A stretch of DNA of 64,000 bases from Calothrix sp. NIES-3974 (GCF_002368395.1 NZ_AP018254.1:2542001-2606000); one strand, 5' to 3'; positions 9,912-19,253 are shown, counted from the stretch's first letter. Notes: generated by a model from the sequence alone, not told the origin. A program made the numbers and translations.

Positions 9912-10319
9912 ATGTCCTCTACTAATCCTTCGATTGATTCTACCCTTCAGCTTTTAAGGGATGTACGTCGAACTATACTACGTCTGCATAAGGCTTTACT
10001 GGATTTTGAAAAGATTGAGTATGAAATTGTACACGGCAAAATTCGTAATAGTTCTGAGTTTCTACAGTTAGTGATTGGGGATGAGTGGTTTAATTGGCTC
10101 CACCCGATTTCCCAATACATTGTCCAGGTTGATGAGGTTTTGTATTCCAAAGAACCCATCGCAGAAGCCCAAATACATAGCTTATTAGAACAGGCGCGAT
10201 CGCTACTGCAACCCAATCAAGAAGGCACAATCCTCGAACAACGTTACGATTATGCCATTCAACGGGAACCTGCGATCGCTCTGATGCATATCGAAATCTC
10301 TCGCTTGCTGCATCAGTAA
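9912..10319 (+). CDS. Conserved hypothetical protein, helical
   Basis: 135 residues, soluble and mostly helical: LQLLRDVRRTILRLHKALLDFEKIEYE, then a WFNWLHPISQYIVQVDEVL segment and a C-terminal IALMHIEISRLL. It looks like a conserved cyanobacterial family of unknown role, but I know of no function. Start ATG at 9912; the spacer from the cyclase gene contains no other frame of note. It converges with nnrED, leaving 22 bases between them. Confidence 0.7.
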   Translation: MSSTNPSIDSTLQLLRDVRRTILRLHKALLDFEKIEYEIVHGKIRNSSEFLQLVIGDEWFNWLHPISQYIVQVDEVLYSKEPIAEAQIHSLLEQARSLLQPNQEGTILEQRYDYAIQREPAIALMHIEISRLLHQ

Positions 10320-10341
10320 ATGGGAAGCGAATCGGATAACC

Positions 10342-11949
10342 TCATGCCACAACCCTCAATAAATAATCACACAACGTCCGTGCATCCACCCCTAATTCAC
10401 TCCGCTCTTGGCTGGCAATTATCCCCCCTTGGGAGTGCCACCAGGTTGCTGTAGCCACGGCTTGAATCAGGGGTCGCCCATGCATCATCCCTTGGGTGAT
10501 TAATCCTGCCATTAAGCCTGTTAGCACGTCTCCGCTACCTCCCCTGGCAAGGGCGGGTGTGCTGTGGGGTAATATCCATGTGTCACCCTGGGGATGACTA
10601 ATCACGGTTCTAGCTCCCTTCAGTAAAACGATGGCTTGGCTACTGCTGGCGGCCATCTGGGCTGCTTGTATGTTATCGTTAATGTTAATGTGGGGGAATA
10701 GTCGTCCAAATTCGCCCGCATGGGGTGTAATTACGGTCGCAGCTTGTCTTGTTTGTAACCGCTCTTTTGCCCCTAATTCCGCTAAGATATTGAGACCGTC
10801 CGCATCCAGGAGTAAAGGCTTAGTTGTATTTAGCACAGTTTCCACAACGGATTTAGCAAACACAGTTAATCCCGGACCACAGGCGATCGCATTATATTTG
10901 TCCAGGTTGATTGTGTCGGGTAGGTGGTCAATGGCTCCGGTGGCAGTTTCTGGGCAATCGATAATTAAAGCATCGGGTAATTGTCCCAATAAAATCGGTT
11001 TGAGGGAGTGGGGAACGGCAATCGACAGCATTCCCACCCCACTAGCACGGGCACTCAATCCGGTAAGGATGGCAGCACCTCCGTAGTTACGCGAACCACA
11101 GATGAGTAATAGATGTCCTTCTTTATATTTATATGTGTTTAGTTTTCGGGGTAGGGGTAATCCTGATAGTGCCAGATTTTTGGTAATTCGGCGAATCGCC
11201 GGGGTATTGGGGATAACTGCATTGATATCGGCAATGGGGATATCAAAATCGATTAACTGGGCAGTACCGACATAATCTAAGGCTGATTCTGTCAATAATC
11301 CCCGTTTCCACAGACCGAGACAGAGGGTATGGGTAGCGCGAATAGCTGTACCTAAAACAGCACCGGTGTCCGTATGTAAACCGGAGGGGAGATCAATACT
11401 AATGACGGGTTGTGACCAGGTATTAATGGTATTGATGGAGTTGGCGATCGCCCCTTCTAGGGGTCGTTCTAGACCAAATCCAAACAGTCCATCAATCAGG
11501 ATTTGGCAATCACCCAGAATCTCTACCTGGTCAGCAATGGTAACACCTAAACTTTGTAAATACTGGTAATGTTGTGCCGTTAATTCTTTCAGCTTGGTAA
11601 ACGGACAATAAACCTTGATGCAGTATCCAGCTAAATATAATTCCCTCGCCACAACTAAAGCATCTCCACCGTTATGACCTGGACCGATGAGGATACCGAT
11701 ACTTGGCTGTGAATCAGTCCATAGTGAGGGGATTAAGGCTTGGATAACAGAAAAAATCCTACCAGCGACCTTTTCCATTAAAGCCGCAACTGGCATACCC
11801 GCAGCAAAAATACGTCCTTCAATGTCACGCATTTGTGAAGCGGTGACAACTATGGAGGGAATTAGGGAAGTGCGATCGCTCGGATTTGTGGGACTAGCTA
11901 TGTTCCATCCTACCACTGGTTTACTGCTGGAAATACTTGGATCTAGCAT
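10342..11949 (-). CDS. nnrE-nnrD: Bifunctional NAD(P)HX epimerase / ADP-dependent NAD(P)HX dehydratase
   Basis: A 535-residue metabolite-repair enzyme. The N-terminal YjeF_N part (about 35-250; ILIGPGHNGGDALVVARELYLAG, IDGLFGFGLERPLEG, ISIDLPSGLHTDTG) epimerises damaged hydrated NAD(P)H. The C-terminal ribokinase-like part (about 270-530; LLICGSRNYGGAAILTG, ITPHAGEFGRL, GGSGDVLTGLMAGLITQG) dehydrates the S form using ADP. The two domains are fused as in most bacteria. The N-terminal 30 residues look variable, but no better start codon is visible near the conserved ASQMRDIE. It is followed upstream on the same strand by mutL, 24 bases away. Confidence 0.93.
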   Translation of the reverse strand: MLDPSISSSKPVVGWNIASPTNPSDRTSLIPSIVVTASQMRDIEGRIFAAGMPVAALMEKVAGRIFSVIQALIPSLWTDSQPSIGILIGPGHNGGDALVVARELYLAGYCIKVYCPFTKLKELTAQHYQYLQSLGVTIADQVEILGDCQILIDGLFGFGLERPLEGAIANSINTINTWSQPVISIDLPSGLHTDTGAVLGTAIRATHTLCLGLWKRGLLTESALDYVGTAQLIDFDIPIADINAVIPNTPAIRRITKNLALSGLPLPRKLNTYKYKEGHLLLICGSRNYGGAAILTGLSARASGVGMLSIAVPHSLKPILLGQLPDALIIDCPETATGAIDHLPDTINLDKYNAIACGPGLTVFAKSVVETVLNTTKPLLLDADGLNILAELGAKERLQTRQAATVITPHAGEFGRLFPHININDNIQAAQMAASSSQAIVLLKGARTVISHPQGDTWILPHSTPALARGGSGDVLTGLMAGLITQGMMHGRPLIQAVATATWWHSQGGIIASQERSELGVDARTLCDYLLRVVA

Positions 11950-11973
11950 ATGTTTCTGTTCGCTCCTAGTCCT

Positions 11974-13707
11974 TTAAATTCCATGACTTTTACCAATGAC
12001 CCAATGACGACGGAAAAATCTGGCTAAAGCTGGTTCTTCTAATGATAAATAAATCGGCCTACCGTGGGGACAGGTATGGGGATTACGGGTTTTTTGCCAG
12101 TCATCCAAGAGGTTTTGCATTTGTGGTAAACTCAGGGGTGTACCATTGCGAATGGCGCTGCGACAGGCAACTGCCACCTGGGCTGCTTGTAAATCTCCAC
12201 CTAAGCTTAATTCCAAAATAGCATCATTGCTGTCATCTCTTCCCTTTAGCATCGCGGGTATGCTTCTGACTGCCCATAGCTGTTCACCAAATGGTTCAAT
12301 GTCTAACCCAATATGCTGTAGCTGTAATACCTGTTTCTCGCTGAGTTGATAGAGAATTATCGGTGGTTCCACAGGAACGATTTGCCAGTGGTCGCAGATT
12401 TGTTCGTATAAAACCCGTTCGTGGGCGATATGTTGTTCGATTAACCACATACCACCGGGATGTTCGGCGACGATGTACATGTGATTAATTTGGGCTACTG
12501 CTTTGAGGCGTTGTCGGTGGATGTCTCCAGATGCTGGTTCCGATGGTGTATGGGGAATGGAACGATGGCTGTGGTAGGGATTAGTGGCTTCTGCGGCCTT
12601 GAGGATTTTGCTGATGCGAGTAGTATGATTGGATGCGCAACTAGTATCCGTATGCAGGTTGAGAGCTTGGTTAATTGCGTAGGTAATTTGGGATTGCCAA
12701 AAACCGAGGTGTTTGAGATAAATTTCGCTTTTCGCAGGGTTGCGGTTCCAATCGATGTGGTGGGGGGGGACAAGTAAATGGATAATGCAGATGGGATAGC
12801 GATCGCGTGGTAAAGTTCGATGAAAGGCACTAAAAATAGTTTGTTCTAGCTCGGAGGATTTGATAAATCGGCGATTGATGGCAATCCGTACCCAGTCGGG
12901 ACGATGACGATGACAACGGTCGGGTAAGCCAATCGCAAGGTGAATGGTGGCTTGTTCCTGGTGGTCGCTATCGGGTAGTTGCGCTACAGGGATGGTTAAT
13001 TCCTGTAAATCCTGACTGCGTACCTGGGAAATAAATTGGGGTAACAGACTGCCGATAGTGGCTCCTGGAGCAATTTTCAGCCAAATACGGTCATTTTGCC
13101 AGACTTGCCAAGCAACTTGGGGATGGGAGAGGGCGATTTGTTGTATTGTGGTAGTTACCGCCTTCAGCTGTTGACAAAGACTAGGCATTCCCTGCCGTCG
13201 AGCCGGATAATTAGCAAAAAGATTACTCACCGTCACCACCGTTCCCGGTGCGATCGCGACTGTTTCTATTTTGAGTAATTGCCCGTCCCGTCCATATTTT
13301 GCTCCCCAACCACAGGATGGGTTTGCCCGTACAGGTGTGTCATTGTGATGGGGTACACTGCATCGACTGAGGATTTCTAAATCGGCTAAAGCAGCTAAAC
13401 TATGTAAAGCTTCACCGCGAAACCCTAAACTTTGGATGTGTTGTAGATCGACGCAACTCTGAATTTTACTGGTACTGTGGGACTGGGTTGCCGCCAACAA
13501 ATCCTCATAACTCATCCCCACACCATTGTCCGCAACCCGCACTCGCCATTCCTGGGGATACAAATGGACAACAATTCGCGTTGCACCCGCATCCAGGGAA
13601 TTTTCTGCCAACTCGCGGACAACAGCCGCCAACGAGTCGATTACCTCCCCGGCTGCAATTAATCGGACGACTTCCCTGGGTAAAACTTGGATTCTACTAG
13701 CTGCCAT
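11974..13707 (-). CDS. mutL: DNA mismatch repair protein MutL
   Basis: About 577 residues from the ATG at 13705-13707 (MAASRIQVLP). A further upstream in-frame ATG at 13803 would add 32 non-conserved residues and is rejected. The GHKL ATPase domain shows LIAAGEVIDS, RELAENSLDAGA, VADNGVGM and LGFRGEAL. The C-terminal dimerisation part shows EQHIAHERVLYE and a final CPHGRPIYLSLEEPALARFFRR. MutL couples mismatch recognition to strand removal. The endonuclease-type motif DQHA-x2-E-x4-E reads EQHIAHERVLYE here, so nicking activity is uncertain. It is likely cotranscribed with nnrED. Confidence 0.93.
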   Translation of the reverse strand: MAASRIQVLPREVVRLIAAGEVIDSLAAVVRELAENSLDAGATRIVVHLYPQEWRVRVADNGVGMSYEDLLAATQSHSTSKIQSCVDLQHIQSLGFRGEALHSLAALADLEILSRCSVPHHNDTPVRANPSCGWGAKYGRDGQLLKIETVAIAPGTVVTVSNLFANYPARRQGMPSLCQQLKAVTTTIQQIALSHPQVAWQVWQNDRIWLKIAPGATIGSLLPQFISQVRSQDLQELTIPVAQLPDSDHQEQATIHLAIGLPDRCHRHRPDWVRIAINRRFIKSSELEQTIFSAFHRTLPRDRYPICIIHLLVPPHHIDWNRNPAKSEIYLKHLGFWQSQITYAINQALNLHTDTSCASNHTTRISKILKAAEATNPYHSHRSIPHTPSEPASGDIHRQRLKAVAQINHMYIVAEHPGGMWLIEQHIAHERVLYEQICDHWQIVPVEPPIILYQLSEKQVLQLQHIGLDIEPFGEQLWAVRSIPAMLKGRDDSNDAILELSLGGDLQAAQVAVACRSAIRNGTPLSLPQMQNLLDDWQKTRNPHTCPHGRPIYLSLEEPALARFFRRHWVIGKSHGI

Positions 13708-13905
13708 ATTTCCCAGTCTAGACGATAACGTTACCCAAGCTACTTTTTGGCGATGTTTCATGAAGAAACAAAACAAAAATTTATGTTTTGTAAAATCAAG
13801 CAATATTTAAATGGGAAATTCGCGAAAAATATTTATTGATTGTAAACAAATTCCGCATTTAAAAGGGAACTTTGGTAGATTGCTGATTAGCGTTACAAGG
13901 GATAT

Positions 13906-14247
13906 ATGCTTATGCAGAACCATTTGATTGATTACGAAGATGCCCACGCACTCAAATCTCGATTAGATTGGGGACAACCAAGTTTAACCATACTAGATGT
14001 ACGCGATCGCTTTACTTTTAACCACGGCCATATCATGGGAGCAATCCCCATGCCTTTAGAAGATTTGACCACCCGTGCAAAAACTTGTCTACATCAAAAT
14101 CGGGAAATAGTCGTTTACGGAGAAAATGACGCTCAAGCTGCACAGGCTGTTAGTTTACTCCGTGGTCAGGGATTTAACCATGTCTCTGAGTTAAAAGGTG
14201 GACTCAGCGCATGGAAAGCTATCGGTGGAGCTGTTGAAGGGATGTAA
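13906..14247 (+). CDS. Rhodanese-like domain protein lacking the catalytic cysteine
   Basis: A 113-residue single rhodanese fold: ILDVRDRFTFNHGHIMGAIPMPLEDL, the active-site loop and KGGLSAWKAIGG at the end. Active rhodaneses have Cys in the loop after the central strand (VVYC), but here the strand reads IVVYGENDAQAAQA, so a Gly occupies that position. It therefore cannot carry sulfur by the usual mechanism and may be a binding or regulatory domain. A second ATG at 13912 is equally possible as start. Divergent from mutL. Confidence 0.8.
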   Translation: MLMQNHLIDYEDAHALKSRLDWGQPSLTILDVRDRFTFNHGHIMGAIPMPLEDLTTRAKTCLHQNREIVVYGENDAQAAQAVSLLRGQGFNHVSELKGGLSAWKAIGGAVEGM

Positions 14248-14445
14248 TCCTGTTAATTATGAAGAAAAGTTAAGTTTTTGTCATCAAGAGTCGTCAAGCA
14301 AACCTATCGGTGGTTTTTGCAGACCGGAAATCTCTATAATCTTGACCAAAATCAGTATGGTTGTTGTGTACTTAATACATGGCAACCATTTGTAATTTTT
14401 CTGAGTTAAATTTGAGTATCAAGTAACAAAATACCAGTAGTGCAG

Positions 14446-15216
14446 ATGAAAAGCTTGATATTCAGTGTGGCAACACTTTTAACTTTAAGTACAGTAAATT
14501 TACCAGCTAATGCTGAAAACCCTGAACACCTGCGTCAATTGCTATCCACAAAAAATTGCCCTAACTGCAATTTAAGTGGTGCGGGTCTGGTAATGGCGGA
14601 TTTGTCAGGAGCGAATTTATCCGGAGCCAATTTAGCTGGAGCTAACTTGAGTCGTGCCAACTTGATGGGTGCGGATTTGCGGGGTGCAAATTTAACAGGT
14701 GCGAGTTTACATGGTGTTAATTTAACTGGGGCTAAACTCAGTGGAAGTACGCTATTAGGTGCGGACTTGCGCAACACCAATTTATACGGAGCCATTTTTG
14801 AAGATGTGGCCACCAATGGAGCAAACCTCGAAGGTGCAAGGGGTATTCCCCATCAAATCGTTAGCCCAGAGGAATTATATCGGTTAGGTGTAGCAGCAGC
14901 AGAACGGGGAAACCAACAGCAAGCGATTTATTATTTTGACCAAGCGATCGCCAACAAACCTGATTACGCTGGTGCGTATTTAGCCAGAGGTATTGCGAAG
15001 TATCAATTATTTGACCGTCAAGCAGCCTATGTCGATGCTCAAATTGCCATCAAAATGTTTAAATCCCAAAACAATCAAGAGGGTTTACAAACAACACAGG
15101 CTTTTATTACCGAACTGACCACTAATCCAGAAACAAAAGTCAGTGCAGGTAAACCGAGTTTTATGGATTTTGTCAGTGGTTTAACATCGTTATTGTTGCA
15201 ATTTTTGCCATTTTAA
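14446..15216 (+). CDS. Secreted pentapeptide-repeat protein with TPR tail
   Basis: The start is taken at the second ATG (MKSLIFSV). A signal peptide of about 25 residues ends near NLPANAEN. Next is a Cys pair (KNCPNCNLSGAG) of the kind seen before many cyanobacterial pentapeptide repeats. About 17 pentapeptide repeats follow (A-N/D-L-x-G), forming a right-handed beta-helix to about residue 145. The C-terminal part has TPR-like helices (LYRLGVAAAERGNQQQAIYYFDQAI and a partner). It is likely periplasmic or lumenal, with a scaffolding role inferred only. The gene is monocistronic as far as can be seen. Confidence 0.85.
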   Translation: MKSLIFSVATLLTLSTVNLPANAENPEHLRQLLSTKNCPNCNLSGAGLVMADLSGANLSGANLAGANLSRANLMGADLRGANLTGASLHGVNLTGAKLSGSTLLGADLRNTNLYGAIFEDVATNGANLEGARGIPHQIVSPEELYRLGVAAAERGNQQQAIYYFDQAIANKPDYAGAYLARGIAKYQLFDRQAAYVDAQIAIKMFKSQNNQEGLQTTQAFITELTTNPETKVSAGKPSFMDFVSGLTSLLLQFLPF

Positions 15217-15288
15217 TCCCAATTGGCAACGGTAGGGAGGCAATATATCACATCCCTACCAAAATATAATATATCGCTATTATTTTGA

Positions 15289-16509
15289 TTATTTTGTGGC
15301 TGCGGGAACCCTAGCTTTTATGATTGCTGGAATTATCTTTTCACAAGCCATCAAAGCTCCCGATAAATTGCGAGCAGTTGGTCCAATTTGCAAAGCAGCG
15401 AGTCCACCCATCATGTACAATTCGCAACCATGCCAACCCAGGGATGGATCTAACACCGGTAAACCATTGATTATGGGAATAGGGTAAGCAGCTAAAATAT
15501 CTGTCAACAAAGGTTCCTGGGTGACATCAAATTTTGTTCCAGTAGATAGCCAAATCCGGTCAAATTCCAGGATACTCCCATCGCTACATACCACCTGCCA
15601 TTTATTATCAACCCACCTTGCTTCAACCACTTGACAATTTTCGTGGAGTTGGAGATTTCCAGCACGTACCTGTCGTCGTAATTCCATTCCCATTGCGGGA
15701 GTCACCGAACCCCCATTCCGTGCTTGTTGAATTTGATTCCAACGTTGGTGATAATCCCCTGTCGCAAAAAAGTTCTGCAGATATTTTGGACCTAACCAAC
15801 CAGGTTCTGCATCAAAGAGCTTTTCTTGGAGTTTTCTGCGTACCAGCAAATGCACCTTTGCACCTTGGGATACAGCACCTAAAGCTAAATGTCCACTGGT
15901 TAAACCACCACCGATAATCAAAATCTGTTCACCCCCCAACTGTAAGCGACGTAAATCCACATCATGGGAATGACACAGTTTGTCCTCTGGGTATGAAGAC
16001 TGAATCTTCTGCACCCAATCAGGTATTTGTAAATTAGCGCTACCAGTTGCAAGGATAACTCGTCTAGCGATGATTTTTTGTCCATTAGCCAACCATAACC
16101 GCAAATCATTCCCTACAGGTTCAATTCGGGTGACAGCAACAGGGATAACTTCCTTCTCCACATCCCAACGGGAAATAATATCTGCGCAAAAATCCTGGAA
16201 TAACTTCGTTCCCGGTAAATCGTAGGGTGGAAACAACTCACCCCCCCGGAATTCAGCAAATTTTCGCAACCCAAAACGATTCGGATCTGGATGATGTACC
16301 GCAGGCGATCGCAAGTGAGGTATTTTCAATCTGGCAAATTGCTCCTCCCAGCGACTCATCCACCGACCACTGGGGTCAAATACCAAAAATCTTCCCCGCA
16401 TTTTCCCTCGTTTTTGCAGCAAATGGGTGACTAGGGTCAACCCGTGGGGACCAGCACCAATAATTGCTAAGTTGATTCGCTCTGGTAACTGGAATCGATT
16501 TTTCTCCAT
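15289..16509 (-). CDS. FAD/NAD(P)-binding oxidoreductase, monooxygenase-like
   Basis: 406 residues with two dinucleotide-binding sites: LAIIGAGPHGLTLVTHLL for FAD near the N-terminus, and ILIIGGGLTSGHLAL for NAD(P)H near residue 195. The RWMSRWEEQFARLKIPHLRSP segment and the domain order resemble the L-lysine/L-ornithine N-hydroxylase and flavin monooxygenase group, but the substrate is not known. A Fur/Zur-like palindrome sits just 11-30 bases before the ATG, which suggests metal-dependent repression and a possible role in metal acquisition; that is inference. Divergent from tpiA. Confidence 0.8.
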   Translation of the reverse strand: MEKNRFQLPERINLAIIGAGPHGLTLVTHLLQKRGKMRGRFLVFDPSGRWMSRWEEQFARLKIPHLRSPAVHHPDPNRFGLRKFAEFRGGELFPPYDLPGTKLFQDFCADIISRWDVEKEVIPVAVTRIEPVGNDLRLWLANGQKIIARRVILATGSANLQIPDWVQKIQSSYPEDKLCHSHDVDLRRLQLGGEQILIIGGGLTSGHLALGAVSQGAKVHLLVRRKLQEKLFDAEPGWLGPKYLQNFFATGDYHQRWNQIQQARNGGSVTPAMGMELRRQVRAGNLQLHENCQVVEARWVDNKWQVVCSDGSILEFDRIWLSTGTKFDVTQEPLLTDILAAYPIPIINGLPVLDPSLGWHGCELYMMGGLAALQIGPTARNLSGALMACEKIIPAIIKARVPAATK

Positions 16510-16519
16510 TGAGCCGAAA

Positions 16520-16539
16520 TATAATTATAATCATTATCA
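16520..16539. promoter_or_regulatory. Fur/Zur-like operator
   Basis: The 19-mer TATAATTATAATCATTATC (16520-16538) matches the classical Fur box GATAATGATAATCATTATC at 17 of 19 positions. The overlapping 15-mer centred on C16532 (TTATAAT, C, ATTATCA) is also a 7-1-7 palindrome close to the cyanobacterial Zur motif. It begins only 11 bases upstream of the start codon of the minus-strand FAD oxidoreductase, so binding would block its transcription or initiation. Which regulator binds cannot be told from sequence. Confidence 0.65.
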
Positions 16540-16692
16540 TTTTGATCATAACGTGACAGACCCAATGGTTGCTCTTTGCACCTAGATATGGTTAAGTCAA
16601 GACTAGGTAGCTACCATGATGGAGAACAGGTACGCACTTTCTGTTAGAGTGTATATGCATTAAGTATTATGTAAATTTTGACGAAATTACCT

Positions 16693-17418
16693 GTGCGAAA
16701 AACTGTTATTGCTGGGAACTGGAAGATGTTCAAAACCCAGGCAGAATCTGAAGATTTTTTAAAATCGTTTTTGCCTGCCGTCCAAGAAACACCAACTGAA
16801 CGAGAGATAATTTTGTGCGTTCCCTTTACCGATTTGAATGTCTTGTCGCGTAATTTACACGGTAGCCGTGTGATGTTAGGAGCGCAAAATGTCCATTGGC
16901 AAGATGAAGGGGCTTTTACAGGGGAAATATCTCCACCGATGTTAACGGAGATAGGTGTACGTTATGTAGTGATTGGCCATAGTGAGCGTCGTCAGTATTT
17001 TGGGGAAACCGATGAAACAGTGAATTTACGCTTAAAATCAGCCCAAAAGCATGGTTTAACGCCGATTTTGTGTGTGGGGGAGACCAAACAGCAACGGGAC
17101 AGGGGAGAAACGGAAAAATTAATTGCCATGCAAATCGAGCGGGATTTGGTTGGTGTAGATCAAGATAATTTAGTCATTGCCTATGAACCAATTTGGGCAA
17201 TTGGCACAGGTGACACCTGTGAATCGAAGGAAGCAAATCGTGTAATTGGTCTGATTCGTACTCAATTGAAAAATCCAGATGTGCCGATTCAGTACGGTGG
17301 TTCTGTCAAACCCAACCTAATCGACGACATCATGGCTCAACCAGAAATTGATGGGGTATTGGTGGGGGGTGCAAGCCTAGAAGCAGAAAGCTTTGCCAGA
17401 ATAGTTAATTATCACTGA
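16693..17418 (+). CDS. tpiA: Triosephosphate isomerase
   Basis: About 241 residues, a TIM barrel interconverting dihydroxyacetone phosphate and glyceraldehyde 3-phosphate in the Calvin cycle and glycolysis. Visible residues are GNWKMFKT (catalytic Lys), [10 protein letters not shown] (catalytic His), [11 protein letters not shown] (catalytic Glu and hinged loop) and YGGSVKP plus GVLVGGASL for phosphate binding. The start taken is GTG at 16693 (giving [12 protein letters not shown]), which matches the usual N-terminus; a TTG at 16678 would add five residues. Convergent with ndk. Confidence 0.96.
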   Translation: MRKTVIAGNWKMFKTQAESEDFLKSFLPAVQETPTEREIILCVPFTDLNVLSRNLHGSRVMLGAQNVHWQDEGAFTGEISPPMLTEIGVRYVVIGHSERRQYFGETDETVNLRLKSAQKHGLTPILCVGETKQQRDRGETEKLIAMQIERDLVGVDQDNLVIAYEPIWAIGTGDTCESKEANRVIGLIRTQLKNPDVPIQYGGSVKPNLIDDIMAQPEIDGVLVGGASLEAESFARIVNYH

Positions 17419-17513
17419 AACCACAAAATTTCCCCCTAGATGCGATCGCATAATGTGCGTAGCTCCTTTGAGGAGCATCGCGTCTAGGAAGGTATTTAAA
17501 TATAATTACGCAA

Positions 17514-17963
17514 TTATTCGTGTAGCCAAGGAGTCATTTGTGGCTGCCAAGATACCAACTCTTCATCTTTGAACCACAGAGAAACTTCTTTTTGAGCAGT
17601 TTCCGGAGCATCGGAACCATGAATAATATTGCGGCCAATATTAATACCTAAATCACCGCGAATGGTTCCAGGTTCAGCATTCAGGGGGTTAGTAGCACCA
17701 ATCATCTTCCGTGCTGCGGCAATTACCCCATCACCTTCCCAAACCATTGCCACTACGGGTCCAGAGGTAATAAATTCCACCAAACCAGGAAAAAAAGGAC
17801 GTTCCCGGTGAACATCATAGTGGGCTTCAGCCAGTTCCCGACTCACATTTAGTAATTTTAACCCCACCAAAGTAAAACCTTTGGTCTCAAAGCGGCTAAT
17901 AATTTCCCCTACGAGTCCACGCTGTACCCCATCGGGTTTAATTGCCAAAAAAGTGCGTTCCAA
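17514..17963 (-). CDS. ndk: Nucleoside diphosphate kinase
   Basis: 149 residues, the normal length. It transfers the gamma phosphate from ATP to nucleoside diphosphates through a phosphohistidine. The family marks are [17 protein letters not shown] at the N-terminus, the [17 protein letters not shown] segment and the active-site His in [16 protein letters not shown]. Start ATG at 17961-17963. Convergent with tpiA across a short GC-rich spacer. Confidence 0.97.
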   Translation of the reverse strand: MERTFLAIKPDGVQRGLVGEIISRFETKGFTLVGLKLLNVSRELAEAHYDVHRERPFFPGLVEFITSGPVVAMVWEGDGVIAAARKMIGATNPLNAEPGTIRGDLGINIGRNIIHGSDAPETAQKEVSLWFKDEELVSWQPQMTPWLHE

Positions 17964-18030
17964 AGCAGTCTCCTTGAAAAAAGCAAAATAATTTCGATTT
18001 GATATTACCCTAACGGGTGCGCTGTAACCG

Positions 18031-18131
18031 GATTTCTCCCAAGTAAGTTATACAGAATATAAGTCTTGAGTGACGGATGAATTTTCCTTCTATTCCCTAC
18101 ACCCTGTAGGTTTGAGGAATTTGTGAGAAAT
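18031..18131 (+). repeat. MITE-like element A, copy 2
   Basis: Runs from GATTTCTCCCAAGTAAG to TTTGTGAGAAATA, with internal GAGTGACGGAT and the CCCTACACCC pyrimidine tract that match the other copies. The left end carries one mismatch. No gene lies in the 17964-18560 spacer apart from a short frame overlapping the CARF gene end, which I do not believe. Confidence 0.6.
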
Positions 18132-18560
18132 ACAAGTGTAAAGCGTGGTTACTAACTAGCCGTTCCGGGTCGATGGATTTTCAATTTGGGATTGGGGAAT
18201 GATGCTAAATTCACTCCTTTCCTCCCGAAAACTAAAATCCAAAACCAGAATATCCTAGAAAGTATCTTTCGGTGTAGAAATATTTCCAGGTTTCTGATAC
18301 CAATTTGTATTAAAATCGAAATTACCCTAGAAACTTAGTACCCCACCACAATTAATTTTGATGGGAAAGAAAAGGCAGGTAGTAGCGCTTTAGTGAGTAA
18401 AACCCTTATCTTGTAGGCTTTGGAAGGTATTTTAGTCGCTAAAAGTACAAACAAATAGGTATTTATATAGAAGCTCAAAAACCCTTGTAATTTTTTGAAG
18501 CCAAGCAAAAGTGGAATTGTTGGTTTCAAACTATTCCCTACTCCCCGTTCCCTAACCTCC

Positions 18561-19067
18561 CTACTTACCAGAGCGAAAGCTGGTATCAACCAATTGGGTC
18601 AATTCACCTTTTTCCACCTTAATTAGATTATCCCTAGCAGCAATCGTAATATACAGGGGAATCAGACAATCCACAGCAGCTAATACCATCGATGCGGATA
18701 GGGTTTTAGTTCCCCCAGTATAATCCGCCATAATTTCGTGATTGCCGTCCCGTTGTAAAGTGTCGATACAAGCTTTGATTTTGCAGTAGCACTCCGACAA
18801 ATCATCGGGATTTTGGATCAGGATTAAATCGCGATCGCGCTGAAAATTTTCTCCCAAACCCACCTGTGTGGGAATATTGGGTAATCTTTCCACCACTTCC
18901 ACACTCCGACGGATTTCGCAGGGTGTTCCTTCTCCAATTACTTGGGATTTGCTACCTTTATCCCCATCCGATGCAATGAAGACCACACGATGGGGTTGGA
19001 GACTACGGATTGAGGTGACAATTGGTTGGAAGGAACCACCGACGGTGACAAGAAGGATTTTGGTCAT
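18561..19067 (-). CDS. Stand-alone CARF-domain protein, TIGR02710-like
   Basis: 168 residues with the Rossmann-like start MTKILLVTVGGSFQPIVTSI and the later DYTGGTKTLSASMVLAA motif. Both are hallmarks of the CARF domain in the TIGR02710 group of CRISPR-associated proteins, which bind cyclic oligoadenylate made by Cas10. Members of that group usually carry a further C-terminal effector domain; this one stops soon after the CARF fold. It may be a free-standing sensor, a ring nuclease or a truncated effector. It is the last gene of the Csm neighbourhood on this strand. Confidence 0.75.
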   Translation of the reverse strand: MTKILLVTVGGSFQPIVTSIRSLQPHRVVFIASDGDKGSKSQVIGEGTPCEIRRSVEVVERLPNIPTQVGLGENFQRDRDLILIQNPDDLSECYCKIKACIDTLQRDGNHEIMADYTGGTKTLSASMVLAAVDCLIPLYITIAARDNLIKVEKGELTQLVDTSFRSGK

Positions 19068-19107
19068 AGGATTTTGGATTTTAGATTTTGGAAAATGTGT
19101 ATACCTG

Positions 19108-19214
19108 TATTTATCACAAGTGAACGGTAAGTTTTGAGTAACAGCTTTATTTTCTTTCTACTCCCTACTCCCACTCCCTATTTTCTGTGACTGTGAGGGA
19201 TTTGTGAGAAATCC
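19108..19214 (+). repeat. MITE-like element A, copy 3
   Basis: Runs from TATTTATCACAAGTG to TTTGTGAGAAATCC, with the shared GAGTAACAG word and CTCCCTACTCCC tract. It sits between the CARF gene and the PD-(D/E)XK-like gene and so separates them transcriptionally or was inserted after they were joined. Confidence 0.65.
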
Positions 19215-19253
19215 GGGTATAGTATACTTCGATTCGGTGAGAACAATAAATAA

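Noticed and set aside
13708-13803. N-terminal extension of mutL
   Set aside because: The 32 extra residues (FLFCFFMKHRQK) are not MutL-like; the internal ATG gives the conserved start.
14535-14816. Minus-strand frame antisense to the pentapeptide gene
   Set aside because: Its regular KLAP-type repeats are the mirror of the pentapeptide codons on the other strand.
18335-18589. 84-codon minus-strand frame after the CARF gene
   Set aside because: It starts inside the CARF gene in another frame, has no motif and contains repeat-like sequence; it does not look like the lost effector domain.
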